A stretch of DNA of 64,000 nt from positions 1-64,000 of the forward strand of contig DASUSI010000157.1 of assembly GCA_036375165.1 (NCBI GenBank), written 5' to 3'. The notes under the pieces were generated by a model, which was not told the DNA's origin, did no database searches, and worked only from the letters and a program-made list of their open reading frames with translations. Of the stretch, positions 36,669 through 45,893 are shown piece by piece. A program made the translations under genes and the position numbers. The stretch's first letter is position 1. Each line of letters starts with the position of its first letter. The DNA is from WHSM01 sp036375165 (GTDB lineage Bacteria; Actinomycetota; Actinomycetes; Mycobacteriales; Micromonosporaceae).

Positions 36669-37610
36669 TCACGGGCAGCGCACGACCTGCCCGGCGTATG
36701 TCAGGCCACCGCCGAACCCGAACAGCAGTACCGGAGCCCCGGATGGGATCTCACGGCGCTCCACCAGCTTCGACAGGGCGAGCGGGATCGAGGCGGCCGA
36801 GGTGTTCCCGGACTCCACGACGTCGGTGGCGAGCACCGCTCCGTGGGCACCGAGTTTGCGGCCCAGCGGCTCGATGATCCGCAGGTTTGCCTGGTGAGGG
36901 ATGAACGCGGCGAGTTCCTCGGGTTTCACACCGGCCCGGGCACAGGCTTCCTCGGCCAGCTTGGGCAGCGCGAAGGTGGCCCACCGGAACACTGTCTGGC
37001 CTGCCTGCCAGATGTGCGGATGCCAGCCCTCGATCACGACGGCGTCCTGCTTTTCCGGGTCGGATCCCCACAGCACCGGCCCGATGCCGGGCTCCTCGGA
37101 CGCGGTCACCACCGCGGCACCCGCCCCGTCACCGAAGATCACGCAGGTGGAGCGGTCAGTCCAGTCGGTGATGTCGGACAGCTTCTCGGCACCGATCACG
37201 ATCGCGTTGTGGCCGGCTCCGGCGCGGATCGCGTGGTCGACGGTCGCCAGCGCGTACGAGAAGCCGGAGCAGGCGGTGTTCACGTCGTAGGCGGCGGGCG
37301 CCTTGATGCCCAGCGCTCCGGCTACCCGGGAGGCGACGTTGGGGCACCGGTCGGACGCGCTGCAGGTCGCCACGGCGACCATGTCGATGTCCGCGGCGGT
37401 GAGCCCCGAACTGGCGAGCGCCTTGTCAGCGGCGGCCGTTGCCATGTCGGCCTCGGTCTCGTTGGGTGCGGCGATCCGCCTGGTCTCGATGCCCACCCGG
37501 GACCGGATCCACTCGTCACTGGTGTCGACGGTCTGGGCCAGTTCGTGGTTGGTGAGCACCCGAGCTGGCTGGTAGTGGCCGAGGGCCACGATCCGCGAGC
37601 CGTTGTTCAT
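36669..37610 (-). CDS. fabH: beta-ketoacyl-ACP synthase III
   Basis: A 313-residue KAS III that starts fatty-acid synthesis from acyl-CoA and malonyl-ACP. C114 (NTACSGFSYA), His (FIPHQANLRI) and Asn (ESGNTSAASI) form the usual triad. Its ATG overlaps the fabD stop (ATGA), so the two are translationally coupled. The initiating acyl group (straight or branched) cannot be read from the sequence. Confidence 0.95.
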   Translation of the reverse strand: MNNGSRIVALGHYQPARVLTNHELAQTVDTSDEWIRSRVGIETRRIAAPNETEADMATAAADKALASSGLTAADIDMVAVATCSASDRCPNVASRVAGALGIKAPAAYDVNTACSGFSYALATVDHAIRAGAGHNAIVIGAEKLSDITDWTDRSTCVIFGDGAGAAVVTASEEPGIGPVLWGSDPEKQDAVVIEGWHPHIWQAGQTVFRWATFALPKLAEEACARAGVKPEELAAFIPHQANLRIIEPLGRKLGAHGAVLATDVVESGNTSAASIPLALSKLVERREIPSGAPVLLFGFGGGLTYAGQVVRCP

Positions 37611-38815
37611 CGGTCGCCTCCCGTTTCAGGCTGGGAGAACCGGGCCAGCGGAGCACCCGATGCCACCGGATCGTCCGGGTGGACCAGCCACTCCACGAGT
37701 ACGCCGTCGTGCGCGGCGGTGACATCCACGGCACCGCGGCGGCTGACCACGCGGCCGATCACCTGTCCCGCGGTCACCGACGCACCCTCGGCGACGTCAG
37801 CGGGCTCGAAGTTTCCGGCGGCCGAACTGACGACCACGCGGAACGCGACAGTGGATTCCGGAACGATGTGGGACGGCGCGCCGTGTCGGGCGATCAGGTC
37901 CCGGGCGGCGTCCAGGTCGTCGGGGGTGTTCAGGGTGACGATCTCGGGCGCCCCGGATTCACCTTTCATGCCACGCCGGATCAGACCGGCCAGTGTGCCG
38001 GCCGGCGGCAGCTCGATCACGCCGGTCACACCGAGGTCGACCAGGGATGCCATGCACAGGTCCCAACGGACCGGTGTGGTGACTTGGCGAACCAACCGAT
38101 GCAGCAGGTCAGCGCCACTACCGGCGGCCGCGCCGTCGGCGTTGGACAGCATGATCCGCACCGGGTCGGCGGCGGGGACGCCCGGGGCGATCGCCTCCAG
38201 GGCCTGCTCCGCCGGCTTCATGTACGGGGTGTGGAACGCCCCGGCAACCTTCAGCGCGATGACCTTCGCCTCCGCAGGCGGGTTCCCGGCCAGTTTCTCG
38301 AGTCCGGTGAGCGAGCCAGCGGCCACCGTCTGGCCAGCGCCGTTGCGGTTGGCCGGGCACAGGCCGCAGTCCTCGATCCGGGCGAGCACCTCGTTGGGGT
38401 CTCCGCCGATCACCGCGCTCATCCCGGTGGGCTCGACCCCGCAGGCGGCGGCCATCTCCCGGCCGCGTACCGAGGCGAACGCCACCGCCGACTCCGCGCT
38501 CAGCACGCCGGCGAGAGAGGCCCCGGTCAGCTCGCCGACGCTGTGGCCGGCGACCACTGAGACGTCGTACATCGGAAGTTCGGCTGCGGCCAGCAGTCCC
38601 GCGGCGACCAGTAGCGGCTGGGTCCTGGCGGTGTCGCGTACCTCGACGGCATCGGCGTTGGTGCCAAGATGCACCAGATCGAGGCCGGCGAGAGTCGACC
38701 ACCAGCGCAGTCGCGCCTCGGTGCCGGGCAGATCGAGCCAAGGGATCAGGAAGCCGGGCTTCTGTGAGCCCTGGCCGGGGGCGACAACGGCAAGCACCAA
38801 ACCACTGTCACCCAT
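37607..38815 (-). CDS. fabD: malonyl-CoA:ACP transacylase with C-terminal biotinyl/lipoyl-like extension
   Basis: A 402-residue protein; ATG 38815 is used because the family N-terminus (LAVVAPGQGSQKPGFL) follows at once. Residues 5-300 are FabD: nucleophile Ser in VAGHSVGELTG, 'VAGAFHTPYM' with the active His, and 'VIELPPAGTLAGLI'. FabD is normally ~300-320 residues; here about 90 more follow and read like a biotinyl/lipoyl barrel (VAEGASVTAGQVIGRV ... GVLVEWLVHPDDPVASGAPLARF), but where the modified Lys of an M-K-M hairpin would be, the sequence is SRRGAVDV. So it is a non-modifiable barrel or a remnant. It begins the FAS operon under FasR. Confidence 0.92.
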   Translation of the reverse strand: MGDSGLVLAVVAPGQGSQKPGFLIPWLDLPGTEARLRWWSTLAGLDLVHLGTNADAVEVRDTARTQPLLVAAGLLAAAELPMYDVSVVAGHSVGELTGASLAGVLSAESAVAFASVRGREMAAACGVEPTGMSAVIGGDPNEVLARIEDCGLCPANRNGAGQTVAAGSLTGLEKLAGNPPAEAKVIALKVAGAFHTPYMKPAEQALEAIAPGVPAADPVRIMLSNADGAAAGSGADLLHRLVRQVTTPVRWDLCMASLVDLGVTGVIELPPAGTLAGLIRRGMKGESGAPEIVTLNTPDDLDAARDLIARHGAPSHIVPESTVAFRVVVSSAAGNFEPADVAEGASVTAGQVIGRVVSRRGAVDVTAAHDGVLVEWLVHPDDPVASGAPLARFSQPETGGDR

Positions 38816-38863
38816 ACCGGTGCCAGTTGATCCCGTCGGGATAGACGAAACCTTACGAAGGAA

Positions 38864-38882
38864 TTTGTAGAAACCATACAAA
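38864..38882 (-). promoter_or_regulatory. palindrome upstream of fabD, candidate FasR or other FAS operator
   Basis: TTTGTA-N7-TACAAA, a perfect 6+6 inverted repeat inside an AT-rich island, 48-66 bp upstream of the fabD start and between fasR and fabD. The position suits an operator of the FAS operon. Which regulator binds is inferred only from adjacency. Confidence 0.5.
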
Positions 38883-38954
38883 GCACGCTGTGGACTGCCT
38901 CAATCGAGTCGACGGGGGCGGGAGATGTGCGTCACAGTAAGGGCCCAGGCTGCT

Positions 38955-40175
38955 TCACACAACCGGATCTGGAGCCGGCAGACCGCCATCCGGCTGCGCC
39001 GATGCCGGACTCGGCGGCGATGTCGGCACCTGGTCCAAACGGCCGACCGTCAGGGCGACCGCGAGCGCGTACGCCGCCCGGGGTGATGTCGGATTCAACC
39101 CGGTGATGTCGGTGATCCGCCGCAGCCGGTATCGCACCGTGTTCGGGTGGACGAACAGCGCGCGTGCGGCGCCCTCCAGGACGCCGCCGGCGGCGACGAA
39201 GGCGTCCAGCGTCTCCAGCAGTTCCCCACCGGCCCGGGTCAGCCCACCGAACACCTCGCGGCGGAGAACCCGACGCGCCTCCACGTCACCCGCGAGCGCC
39301 CGTTCCGGAAGCAGGTCAGCCGCGGAAACCGGCCGCGGTGCGGCCGGCCACGCGGGTGCGGCCCGGTAACCGGCGAGCGCGGCACGGGCCGATCCGGTGG
39401 CATCCTCCAACGAACCGACCGCCGGACCCACCACCACCGGGCCGTCCCCGAACGCCGGCAACAGCTTCACCGTTGCTTTCAGCGGGTCCGGCGCTCCGCC
39501 CAGCACGGCGATCAGTCGCTCGCCGTGCACCCCACCGAGTGCCTCGATCCCGATTCGCCGGGCGGCCCGGTGCAGGCCGAACAGCACAGCCTGCGCCTCG
39601 CCGCCGGGGGATCGACCCACCGCCACGGCGACTTGTGTGGTGTTGATCCATCCCAGGGCGCCGGCCCGGCTGGTGACGACGTCAGGTGTGTCGCCCCGCA
39701 GCAACGCATCCACCAGCAGGGCCTGCAACCTGGCGTCCCAGGCGCCGCGGGTCTCGGCCGCCCGCGCGTACACCCTCGCCGCCGCGAACGCGACCTCCCG
39801 GGAAAAGCGCAGCACCGCGTCCCGTAACCCCCGCTCCTCGCCGGGCGCCGCGAGCCGGGGGACCTGCTCGTCCACCACGTCGATGGTGATCCGCACCAGC
39901 TCCACGGTGTGCTGCAGGCTGATCGAACGGGCCAGTTCCAACGGAGCGACGTCAAAGACCTCGTCGGAAACCTCGGCGGGTTGCTGGTGGTTACGCAGCC
40001 AGGCCACGAAGGACCGGACCCCGGCCTGGGCCACCAGCATCACCCAGGAACGCTGGTCCGCCGGAAGCTCCCGAAACCACGGCAGGGCCTCGTCCATCCG
40101 GGCCACGCTCGCCGTGGCGAGCGCGCCGGCAGCACGTTCCACCTTGCGGATCGTCGCCGCCAGCGGCTCGGCCAC
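38955..40175 (-). CDS. fasR: PucR/CdaR-type activator of fatty acid synthase genes
   Basis: A 406-residue regulator; GTG 40175 is preferred because the longer frame (to 40256) would overlap aceE and start with a low-complexity stretch. A long N-terminal sensing region is followed by a GGDEF-like/CdaR middle and the C-terminal PucR helix-turn-helix 'LFVHPNTVRYRLRRITDITG'. Position directly upstream of fabD-fabH-acpP-fabF and downstream of aceE is that of FasR in Streptomyces, which activates the fab operon. The Pro-rich tail is not conserved. Confidence 0.88.
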   Translation of the reverse strand: MAEPLAATIRKVERAAGALATASVARMDEALPWFRELPADQRSWVMLVAQAGVRSFVAWLRNHQQPAEVSDEVFDVAPLELARSISLQHTVELVRITIDVVDEQVPRLAAPGEERGLRDAVLRFSREVAFAAARVYARAAETRGAWDARLQALLVDALLRGDTPDVVTSRAGALGWINTTQVAVAVGRSPGGEAQAVLFGLHRAARRIGIEALGGVHGERLIAVLGGAPDPLKATVKLLPAFGDGPVVVGPAVGSLEDATGSARAALAGYRAAPAWPAAPRPVSAADLLPERALAGDVEARRVLRREVFGGLTRAGGELLETLDAFVAAGGVLEGAARALFVHPNTVRYRLRRITDITGLNPTSPRAAYALAVALTVGRLDQVPTSPPSPASAQPDGGLPAPDPVV

Positions 40176-40212
40176 TACCTGTCTCGTTTCCGGCGTACCG
40201 CAGACCCCCGGC

Positions 40213-42957
40213 TCAGCTGTCCCCGCCGGTCTCACCCGGCGCCGCGGCGGTGACATCGTCCAGGGCGTACTTCTTCACCGCCTGGACGGCCAGGTCGACC
40301 GGCACCTCACCGCGACGCGCGAGTTCCCGCAGCGTTGCCACGGTGATCGATTCGCCGTCGACGTGGAAGTGCCGCCGCAGCGCCCTGCGGGTGTCCGAGC
40401 AGCCGAAGCCGTCCGTACCCAGCGAAGTGAAGTCGCCCGGCACCCAGCGGGAGATCATGTCCGGCACGGCACGCATCCAGTCGCAGGAGGCGACCACCGG
40501 CCCGGCGGCCTCGGACAGCTTCTGGGTCACGTACGCCACCCGCGGTTCGGCCTCGGGGTGCAGCAGGTTGTACCGCTCAACCTCGATGGCGTCCCGGCGC
40601 AACTCGCTCCACGAGGTGACCGACCACACGTCGGCCGCGACCCCCCAGTCCTCGGCGAGGAGCTTCTGAGCCCGCAGCACCCACTGCAACCCGGTGCCGG
40701 AGGACAACAGCTGTGCCCGTGGGGCGGTGTCGGTGACCGTGCCCAGCCGGTCCTCGGCGCGGGTGTACCGGTAGATCCCGCGCAGCAGTCCTTCCACATC
40801 GAGGTTTCCCGGTTCGGCCGGTTGCGCGATCGGTTCGTTGTAAACGGTGAGGTAGTAGAAGATGTCCTCGGGTGACTCGCCGTACATTCGCCGCAGCCCG
40901 TCCTCGACGATGTAGGTGATCTCGTACGCCCACGCCGGGTCATACGCCACCACCGCCGGGTTCGTCGCGGCCAACATCAGCGAGTGGCCGTCCTGGTGCT
41001 GCAGGCCCTCACCGTTCAGGGTGGTACGGCCGGCGGTGGCACCGAGCACGAAGCCCCGCGTGAGCTGGTCGGCCGCAGCCCAGAACCCGTCGCCGGTGCG
41101 CTGGAACCCGAACATCGAGTAGAAGATGTAGATCGGGATCATCGGTTCGCTGTGCGTCGCGTACGACGTGCCGGCCGCGGTGAACGACGCCACCGAGCCG
41201 GCCTCGTTGATCCCCTCGTGCAGGATCTGGCCGGTCTTGGCCTCCTTGTATGACAGGAACAGCTGCCGGTCCACGGGGGTGTAGTTCTGCCCGTGTGGCG
41301 AGTAGATCTTCGCGGTCGGGAACAGTGAGTCCATGCCGAAGGTGCGGGCCTCGTCCGGAATGATCGGCACCCAGCGCCGGCCGATGTTCTTGTCCTTGAT
41401 CAGGTCCTTGACCAGCCTGACGAAGGCCATCGTGGTGGCGACCTTCTGCTTGCCGGAGCCGCGCTTGAGGTCCGCGTACGCCTCGCGCGGCGGCAGTTGT
41501 AGCGGGATCACGGTGCGGTTGCGGGCCGGGATGGGGCCGCCCAGTTGCTTGCGGCGTTCCATCATGTACTCGTGCTCTTCCGGCTTCGGCCTGATGTACG
41601 GGGGCAGCACCGGATCGAGTTCGTCGTCCGGGATCTCCAGGTAGAGCCGGTCGCGGAACTGTTTGAGGTCGTCGACCTTGAGCTTTTTCATCTGGTGGGT
41701 GGCGTTACGGGCCTCAAAATGGGTGCCCAGCGTCCAACCCTTGATGGTCTTGGCGAGGATCACTGTGGGTTGTCCGGTGTGCTCCGTGGCCGCCTTGTAC
41801 GCCGCGTACAGCTTGCGGTAGTCGTGGCCGCCGCGCTTGAGGTTCCAGATCTCGTCGTCGCCGAGGTGAGCCACCATCCGGCGGGTACGCGGGTCCCGGC
41901 CGAAGAAATGTTCCCTGACGAACGCCCCGGACTCGGCCTTGTAGGTCTGGTAGTCACCATCCGGGGTGGTGTTCATCAGGTTCACCAAGGCCCCGTCGGT
42001 GTCCGCGGCGAGTAGTGGGTCCCACTCCCGGCCCCAGATCACTTTGATCACATTCCAGCCGGCGCCCCGGAAGATGCTCTCCAGCTCCTGAATGATCTTG
42101 CCGTTGCCGCGGACCGGGCCGTCGAGCCGCTGCAGATTGCAGTTCACGACGAAGATCAGGTTGTCCAGTTCCTCACGGGCCGCCAAGGATATGGCGCCAA
42201 GCGCTTCGGGTTCGTCCATCTCGCCATCGCCGAGGAACGCCCACACCCGCTGACCGCTGGTGTCCTTGATCCCACGGTGGTGCAGGTACCGGTTGAACCG
42301 GGCCTGGAAGATCGCGTTCAGTGGCCCCAGGCCCATCGAGACCGTGGGGAACTCCCAGAAGCCCGGCATCAGGCGTGGGTGCGGATAGGAGGACAGGCCG
42401 CCGTCCGGGTGCGACAACTCCTGGCGGAATCCGTCCAGTTGTTGGTCGGTGAGCCGCCCCTCCAGGTGCGCCCGGGCATAGATACCGGGAGAGGCGTGAC
42501 CCTGGAAGTAGACCTGGTCGCCACCACCGGGATGATCATGGCCCTGGAAGAAGTGGTTGAAGCCAACCTCGTAGAGACTGGCCGCGCTGGCGTACGTCGA
42601 GATGTGGCCGCCGACCTCGATGCCCGGTCGCTGCGCCCGGTGCACCATCATCGCGGCGTTCCACCGGATGTACGCGCGGATCCGCCGTTCCACGTATTCG
42701 TCGCCGGGGAACCACGGTTCCCGCTCCGGCGGAATGGTGTTGAGGTAGTCGGTGACGGTCAGCGCTGGCACCCCGACCTGGTGTTCACGGGCGCGTTCCA
42801 GCAGGCGCAGCATGATGTACCGGGCCCGTTGCCGGCCACGGCCGTCGATCACGCCGTCCAGGGAGTCGATCCACTCGGCGGTTTCCTCGGGATCGATGTC
42901 GGGAAGCTGGCTCGGCAGCCCACCGCTGATGACGGGACGTTTGCGTTCGGTCGCCAC
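40213..42957 (-). CDS. aceE: pyruvate dehydrogenase E1 component (homodimeric type)
   Basis: A 914-residue E1p; GTG 42957 is preceded by GAAGGA, and the protein begins ATERKRPVISGGLP as in other actinobacteria. Thiamine-diphosphate motif 'VWAFLGDGEMDEPEALGA', the 'ARAHLEGRLT' and 'GHASPGIYARA' segments and the transketolase-like C-terminal half with 'RRHFHVDGESI' are clear. It decarboxylates pyruvate and acetylates the lipoyl domain of E2, providing acetyl-CoA for the adjacent fatty-acid genes. Length equals the family norm. Confidence 0.95.
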   Translation of the reverse strand: MATERKRPVISGGLPSQLPDIDPEETAEWIDSLDGVIDGRGRQRARYIMLRLLERAREHQVGVPALTVTDYLNTIPPEREPWFPGDEYVERRIRAYIRWNAAMMVHRAQRPGIEVGGHISTYASAASLYEVGFNHFFQGHDHPGGGDQVYFQGHASPGIYARAHLEGRLTDQQLDGFRQELSHPDGGLSSYPHPRLMPGFWEFPTVSMGLGPLNAIFQARFNRYLHHRGIKDTSGQRVWAFLGDGEMDEPEALGAISLAAREELDNLIFVVNCNLQRLDGPVRGNGKIIQELESIFRGAGWNVIKVIWGREWDPLLAADTDGALVNLMNTTPDGDYQTYKAESGAFVREHFFGRDPRTRRMVAHLGDDEIWNLKRGGHDYRKLYAAYKAATEHTGQPTVILAKTIKGWTLGTHFEARNATHQMKKLKVDDLKQFRDRLYLEIPDDELDPVLPPYIRPKPEEHEYMMERRKQLGGPIPARNRTVIPLQLPPREAYADLKRGSGKQKVATTMAFVRLVKDLIKDKNIGRRWVPIIPDEARTFGMDSLFPTAKIYSPHGQNYTPVDRQLFLSYKEAKTGQILHEGINEAGSVASFTAAGTSYATHSEPMIPIYIFYSMFGFQRTGDGFWAAADQLTRGFVLGATAGRTTLNGEGLQHQDGHSLMLAATNPAVVAYDPAWAYEITYIVEDGLRRMYGESPEDIFYYLTVYNEPIAQPAEPGNLDVEGLLRGIYRYTRAEDRLGTVTDTAPRAQLLSSGTGLQWVLRAQKLLAEDWGVAADVWSVTSWSELRRDAIEVERYNLLHPEAEPRVAYVTQKLSEAAGPVVASCDWMRAVPDMISRWVPGDFTSLGTDGFGCSDTRRALRRHFHVDGESITVATLRELARRGEVPVDLAVQAVKKYALDDVTAAAPGETGGDS

Positions 42958-43228
42958 GGAGCGTCCTTCACATCGTCGTGTAGGGGTTGTCTTCCGTCCA
43001 TCCTGCCCGTTGCGGACCCCCGGCGTCACCTCCGGCGGGTTACCGTCCGGTACCTCGGGACCGGATTCACCGCGTGACCTGCCATTCCGCCGGACGTTGG
43101 CGACTCCGCTGACCGGTACGTGATCTTGGTGACACCTGCCGGGGTCGCAGGTCGCCACCGCGGGCACCAGTCTGGTCCACCGGCATCGGCCCCGGCCGAC
43201 GGAGCCCTCGCCTGGCAGGCTCTTCGGC

Positions 43229-43639
43229 ATGGAAACCGATGTCATCACGATCCGAACCGGGTCCCGGCCCACCGTCCGGGACATCACCGCTGAGGTGGAA
43301 CGGTTCCTTCGCGACCGGGGTGCCCGCGACGGCGTCCTTCACCTCTTCGTGCCGCACGCCACAGCCGGCATCGCGCTGATCGAGACCGGAGCCGGCAGTG
43401 ACCACGACCTGTTGACCGCCCTCGACCACGTGCTACCGGGTGACGACCGGTGGCGGCACCGGCACGGCAGCCCCGGGCACGGCCGGGACCACGTGGTGCC
43501 GGCATTCGTGGCCCCGTATGCCACGGTGCCGGTGATCGACGGCCGGCTCGCGCTGGGGACCTGGCAGTCGGTCTGCCTGGTGGACACCAACGCCGACAAC
43601 CCCACCCGGCAAGTGCGGCTTTCGCTGCTCAGCGGCTGA
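43229..43639 (+). CDS. YjbQ/UPF0047 family protein
   Basis: A 136-residue protein of the YjbQ family, annotated in places as secondary thiamine-phosphate synthase. Conserved stretches: 'LHLFVPHATAGIALIETG', 'LDHVLPGDDRWRHRHGSPGHGRDHV' (in pieces, the metal-binding His cluster) and 'ALGTWQSVCLVDTN'. The enzymatic role is weakly established for the family. It is divergent from aceE. Confidence 0.88.
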   Translation: METDVITIRTGSRPTVRDITAEVERFLRDRGARDGVLHLFVPHATAGIALIETGAGSDHDLLTALDHVLPGDDRWRHRHGSPGHGRDHVVPAFVAPYATVPVIDGRLALGTWQSVCLVDTNADNPTRQVRLSLLSG

Positions 43640-43806
43640 CGGTGGGCCGTACCCGGGTGGGTGCGCGCGGCCCGTACCCTGTCCGCCATGAGCCAGCGTC
43701 AGCGAGCGGACCTGCGAGTACGGCGGAATCGTCTCCGCCGCGTGGCGGGCCCGACCCGCCATCCCGGCGCGCCGGGCGCCTGCGGGCGGGTCGAGGGAGC
43801 CGGGAC

Positions 43807-45018
43807 GTGAGCCAGCAGGGGCCGCCAGGCCCGGCGTGGGGGCAGCAGGACCGGTTCCGCACGCCGGAGCGGGAAGGTCCGGGTCCGTACCCGCCCCAGC
43901 ACCTTCCGCCACCGCCGCACCAGTGGTCCCCAGAGGAGCCGTCGTATCAGGGGCCGCAGGGTTACCAGCCGAGCCCCGGCCACGGACCGGGCTACGGCCA
44001 GGACAACGGCCAGGGTTATGGACCCGGTTACGGACCTGGCCATGGGCAGTCGGACCCGTACCGGCCGCCGCCACCGCCGTACCAACCACCGGACCAGGAC
44101 CGGTACCGCCAACCGGGGCCCGAGCCCGAGCCCTACCGTGAGCCGCACGGGTACCAGCCATCCCCGTACCGCGAGAGCTACGTCGATCCCCGGGCCGGCT
44201 CCGACGCCGACTTCGATGCGCCGACCACCCAGTTCACGCGACCCGCCGACCTCGCCTCGCCGGCCGGGCCAGCGGAGTCGGCGGGATCCGGCGGGTCAGA
44301 CCCTGACAGGCCGTCCGGGGCGAAGCCAGGCAAGCGCACCCCGTGGCACAGGGGGCTGTCCGGCAAGAAACTGATCGGCGTCGCGGCCGGGGCCGTGGTG
44401 CTGGTTCTGACGCTGGCGGCCGGTGGTGTCTGGTACCTCACCCAGGACACCGAGCAGTACCCCACATCCAGCGCCGCGCCGGTGCCCAGGGAAAGCCTGG
44501 GAGTCGACGCTGACGCGACAGCGGGCCTGCGGCTCGCGCCGTCCCGTACCGCCGAGCAACTGTTCCCGGCCACACTCAGGCCGCTGGACCAGCCGGAGCA
44601 CACCCGTGAGGTGGTCGGTGAGACGACCTGCTCCAGCGTCGCCGCCAGCAAGGACGCCAAGACAGCGCTGGCGAAGGCCGGCTGCAAAAAGGTCTACCTC
44701 GCGCTGTACGTGGACCAGAAGAAGAAGTACGCGGTGACGTTCGGCTACATCGACGTCGGGTCGGCAACCAAAGCCAAGAAGGGCGCGGCCCGGGACTACG
44801 GTGACTACCCCAAGTACAACAGCTGGTTCAGGTTTCTGATCCCGGAGGGTTCCAAGGTCACCAAGAAGACCAGGATCTTCACGTATGTCTCGTCGGATGA
44901 GAAATACGTGACGTTCGGTACCTGTGCCTACTACGACGGCAGAAACGCCAAGAAGGAACTCGACGAACCACTGACCCGCGAGGCGATCGCGGTCGGGGTC
45001 GCGATCATGTTTTCGTGA
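43807..45018 (+). CDS. membrane-anchored protein with Pro/Tyr/Gly/Gln-rich cytoplasmic domain
   Basis: A 403-residue protein; GTG 43807 follows GAGGGAG. Residues 1-165 are low-complexity and contain GYGQDNGQGYGPGYGPGHGQ-like repeats and many PPP and PYRE units. One transmembrane helix follows ('LIGVAAGAVVLVLTLAAGGVWYL'), then a ~190-residue extracytoplasmic domain with 'ETTCSSVAASKDAKTALAKAGC' (a possible disulfide) and a Lys-rich C-terminal part. Similar architecture occurs in many actinomycete membrane proteins of unknown role. The next gene encodes another small membrane protein 16 bp downstream. Confidence 0.8.
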   Translation: MSQQGPPGPAWGQQDRFRTPEREGPGPYPPQHLPPPPHQWSPEEPSYQGPQGYQPSPGHGPGYGQDNGQGYGPGYGPGHGQSDPYRPPPPPYQPPDQDRYRQPGPEPEPYREPHGYQPSPYRESYVDPRAGSDADFDAPTTQFTRPADLASPAGPAESAGSGGSDPDRPSGAKPGKRTPWHRGLSGKKLIGVAAGAVVLVLTLAAGGVWYLTQDTEQYPTSSAAPVPRESLGVDADATAGLRLAPSRTAEQLFPATLRPLDQPEHTREVVGETTCSSVAASKDAKTALAKAGCKKVYLALYVDQKKKYAVTFGYIDVGSATKAKKGAARDYGDYPKYNSWFRFLIPEGSKVTKKTRIFTYVSSDEKYVTFGTCAYYDGRNAKKELDEPLTREAIAVGVAIMFS

Positions 45019-45033
45019 GAACGAGGCCAGGAC

Positions 45034-45600
45034 GTGAAAGCACGGGGGAGCACCCGGACGACACTGTGGGCGGGGCTGCTCTGCGTACTCCTGCTGGTGA
45101 TATTCGGGTTCATCGGGATTCCTCGGGCGGTGCTCTACGCCACCGGAGAACAGGTGACCGCGCAGGTGACCGACTGCCAGACCGAGACCAGGCGGGGCCG
45201 GCGCGGGCGTACCAGCACGGTCACCACCTGCACAGGCACCTGGAACACCAGGGACGGGCAACAGCATTCCGGTGAGATCGAAGGCGCCGACGACGAACAC
45301 CGGGGACGCCAGGTGTCGGCGCGGGTCAACGGGGAGAAGGCGTTGCTCGACAGGCCGTTCCTGCTGTGGCCGGCCGGTGCCTTCTGTCTGGTTCTTGTGG
45401 CGGGGATCGCCGGGGCCGGATATCTGATCATGCGACGTCGGGCGCAGGCCGGTGAGGCCGGTCCATCGGGCCCCGGAGCGTCGCCTGACCGTGGAGCCCC
45501 GCCGGGTGTCGGGCCGTACCCGCCGGGCGGCTCTCCGCCGCCATCCGGTTACGTCCCATACGGTCAGCAGCCACCTGGTCCACCACCCGAACAGCGCTGA
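45034..45600 (+). CDS. two-helix membrane protein with Pro-rich tail
   Basis: A 188-residue protein, GTG start. Hydrophobic helices at residues 12-33 ('LLCVLLLVIFGFIGIPRAVLY') and 113-136 ('LLWPAGAFCLVLVAGIAGAGYLIM') surround an ~80-residue extracytoplasmic loop with a Cys pair (TDCQTE...TTCTGTW). The C-terminus is Pro/Gly-rich. This resembles DUF3592-like proteins. It is probably co-transcribed with the preceding membrane protein. Function unknown. Confidence 0.75.
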   Translation: MKARGSTRTTLWAGLLCVLLLVIFGFIGIPRAVLYATGEQVTAQVTDCQTETRRGRRGRTSTVTTCTGTWNTRDGQQHSGEIEGADDEHRGRQVSARVNGEKALLDRPFLLWPAGAFCLVLVAGIAGAGYLIMRRRAQAGEAGPSGPGASPDRGAPPGVGPYPPGGSPPPSGYVPYGQQPPGPPPEQR

Positions 45601-45606
45601 GCGGCC

Positions 45607-45791
45607 CGGCGACCGGGAGCGTCGCCGACACCCTGGTCGCCGGATTGCTCGCGGCTGGGTTCGCCGGTCGGCTGAGCGCGTTGGCCGGCGAGGACTCGTA
45701 CGTCCCGCTCGGGCCCGGCCGCGGCACACGTGCTGGTCATCGAGGATGACGTGGAGCAGGCGGCCCGTATGCTGATCGGCCAGCCACGGTA
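45607..45791 (+). pseudogene. frameshifted tail resembling a TPP-dependent 2-oxoacid dehydrogenase
   Basis: Two adjoining frames give SVADTLVAGLLAAGFAGR then LSALAGEDSYVPLGP, and after a one-base shift AHVLVIEDDVEQAARMLIG followed by a stop. Joined, this resembles the last ~60 residues of some alpha-ketoacid dehydrogenase-type proteins (SYVPLGPAAxxVLVxEDDI). No upstream part of such a gene exists here. Low confidence; the match is from memory of family tails. Confidence 0.28.
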
Positions 45792-45893
45792 GGTGGATTC
45801 TCCGGTGCGCCACTTGCTTTCGGGCCCCGGACTGTGTGAACTACGCGCTGACGGTGCCGTACAGGCACACGAAACCGGAGGGGGAAGGCGAAG

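Noticed and set aside
36603..38870. 755-codon plus-strand open frame opposite fabH and fabD
   Set aside because: Antisense shadow of well-supported FAS genes.
43688..43810. 40-codon basic ORF overlapping the start of the Pro/Tyr-rich membrane protein gene
   Set aside because: No ribosome site and no family resemblance; a leaderless start is only conceivable from a TACCCT box.
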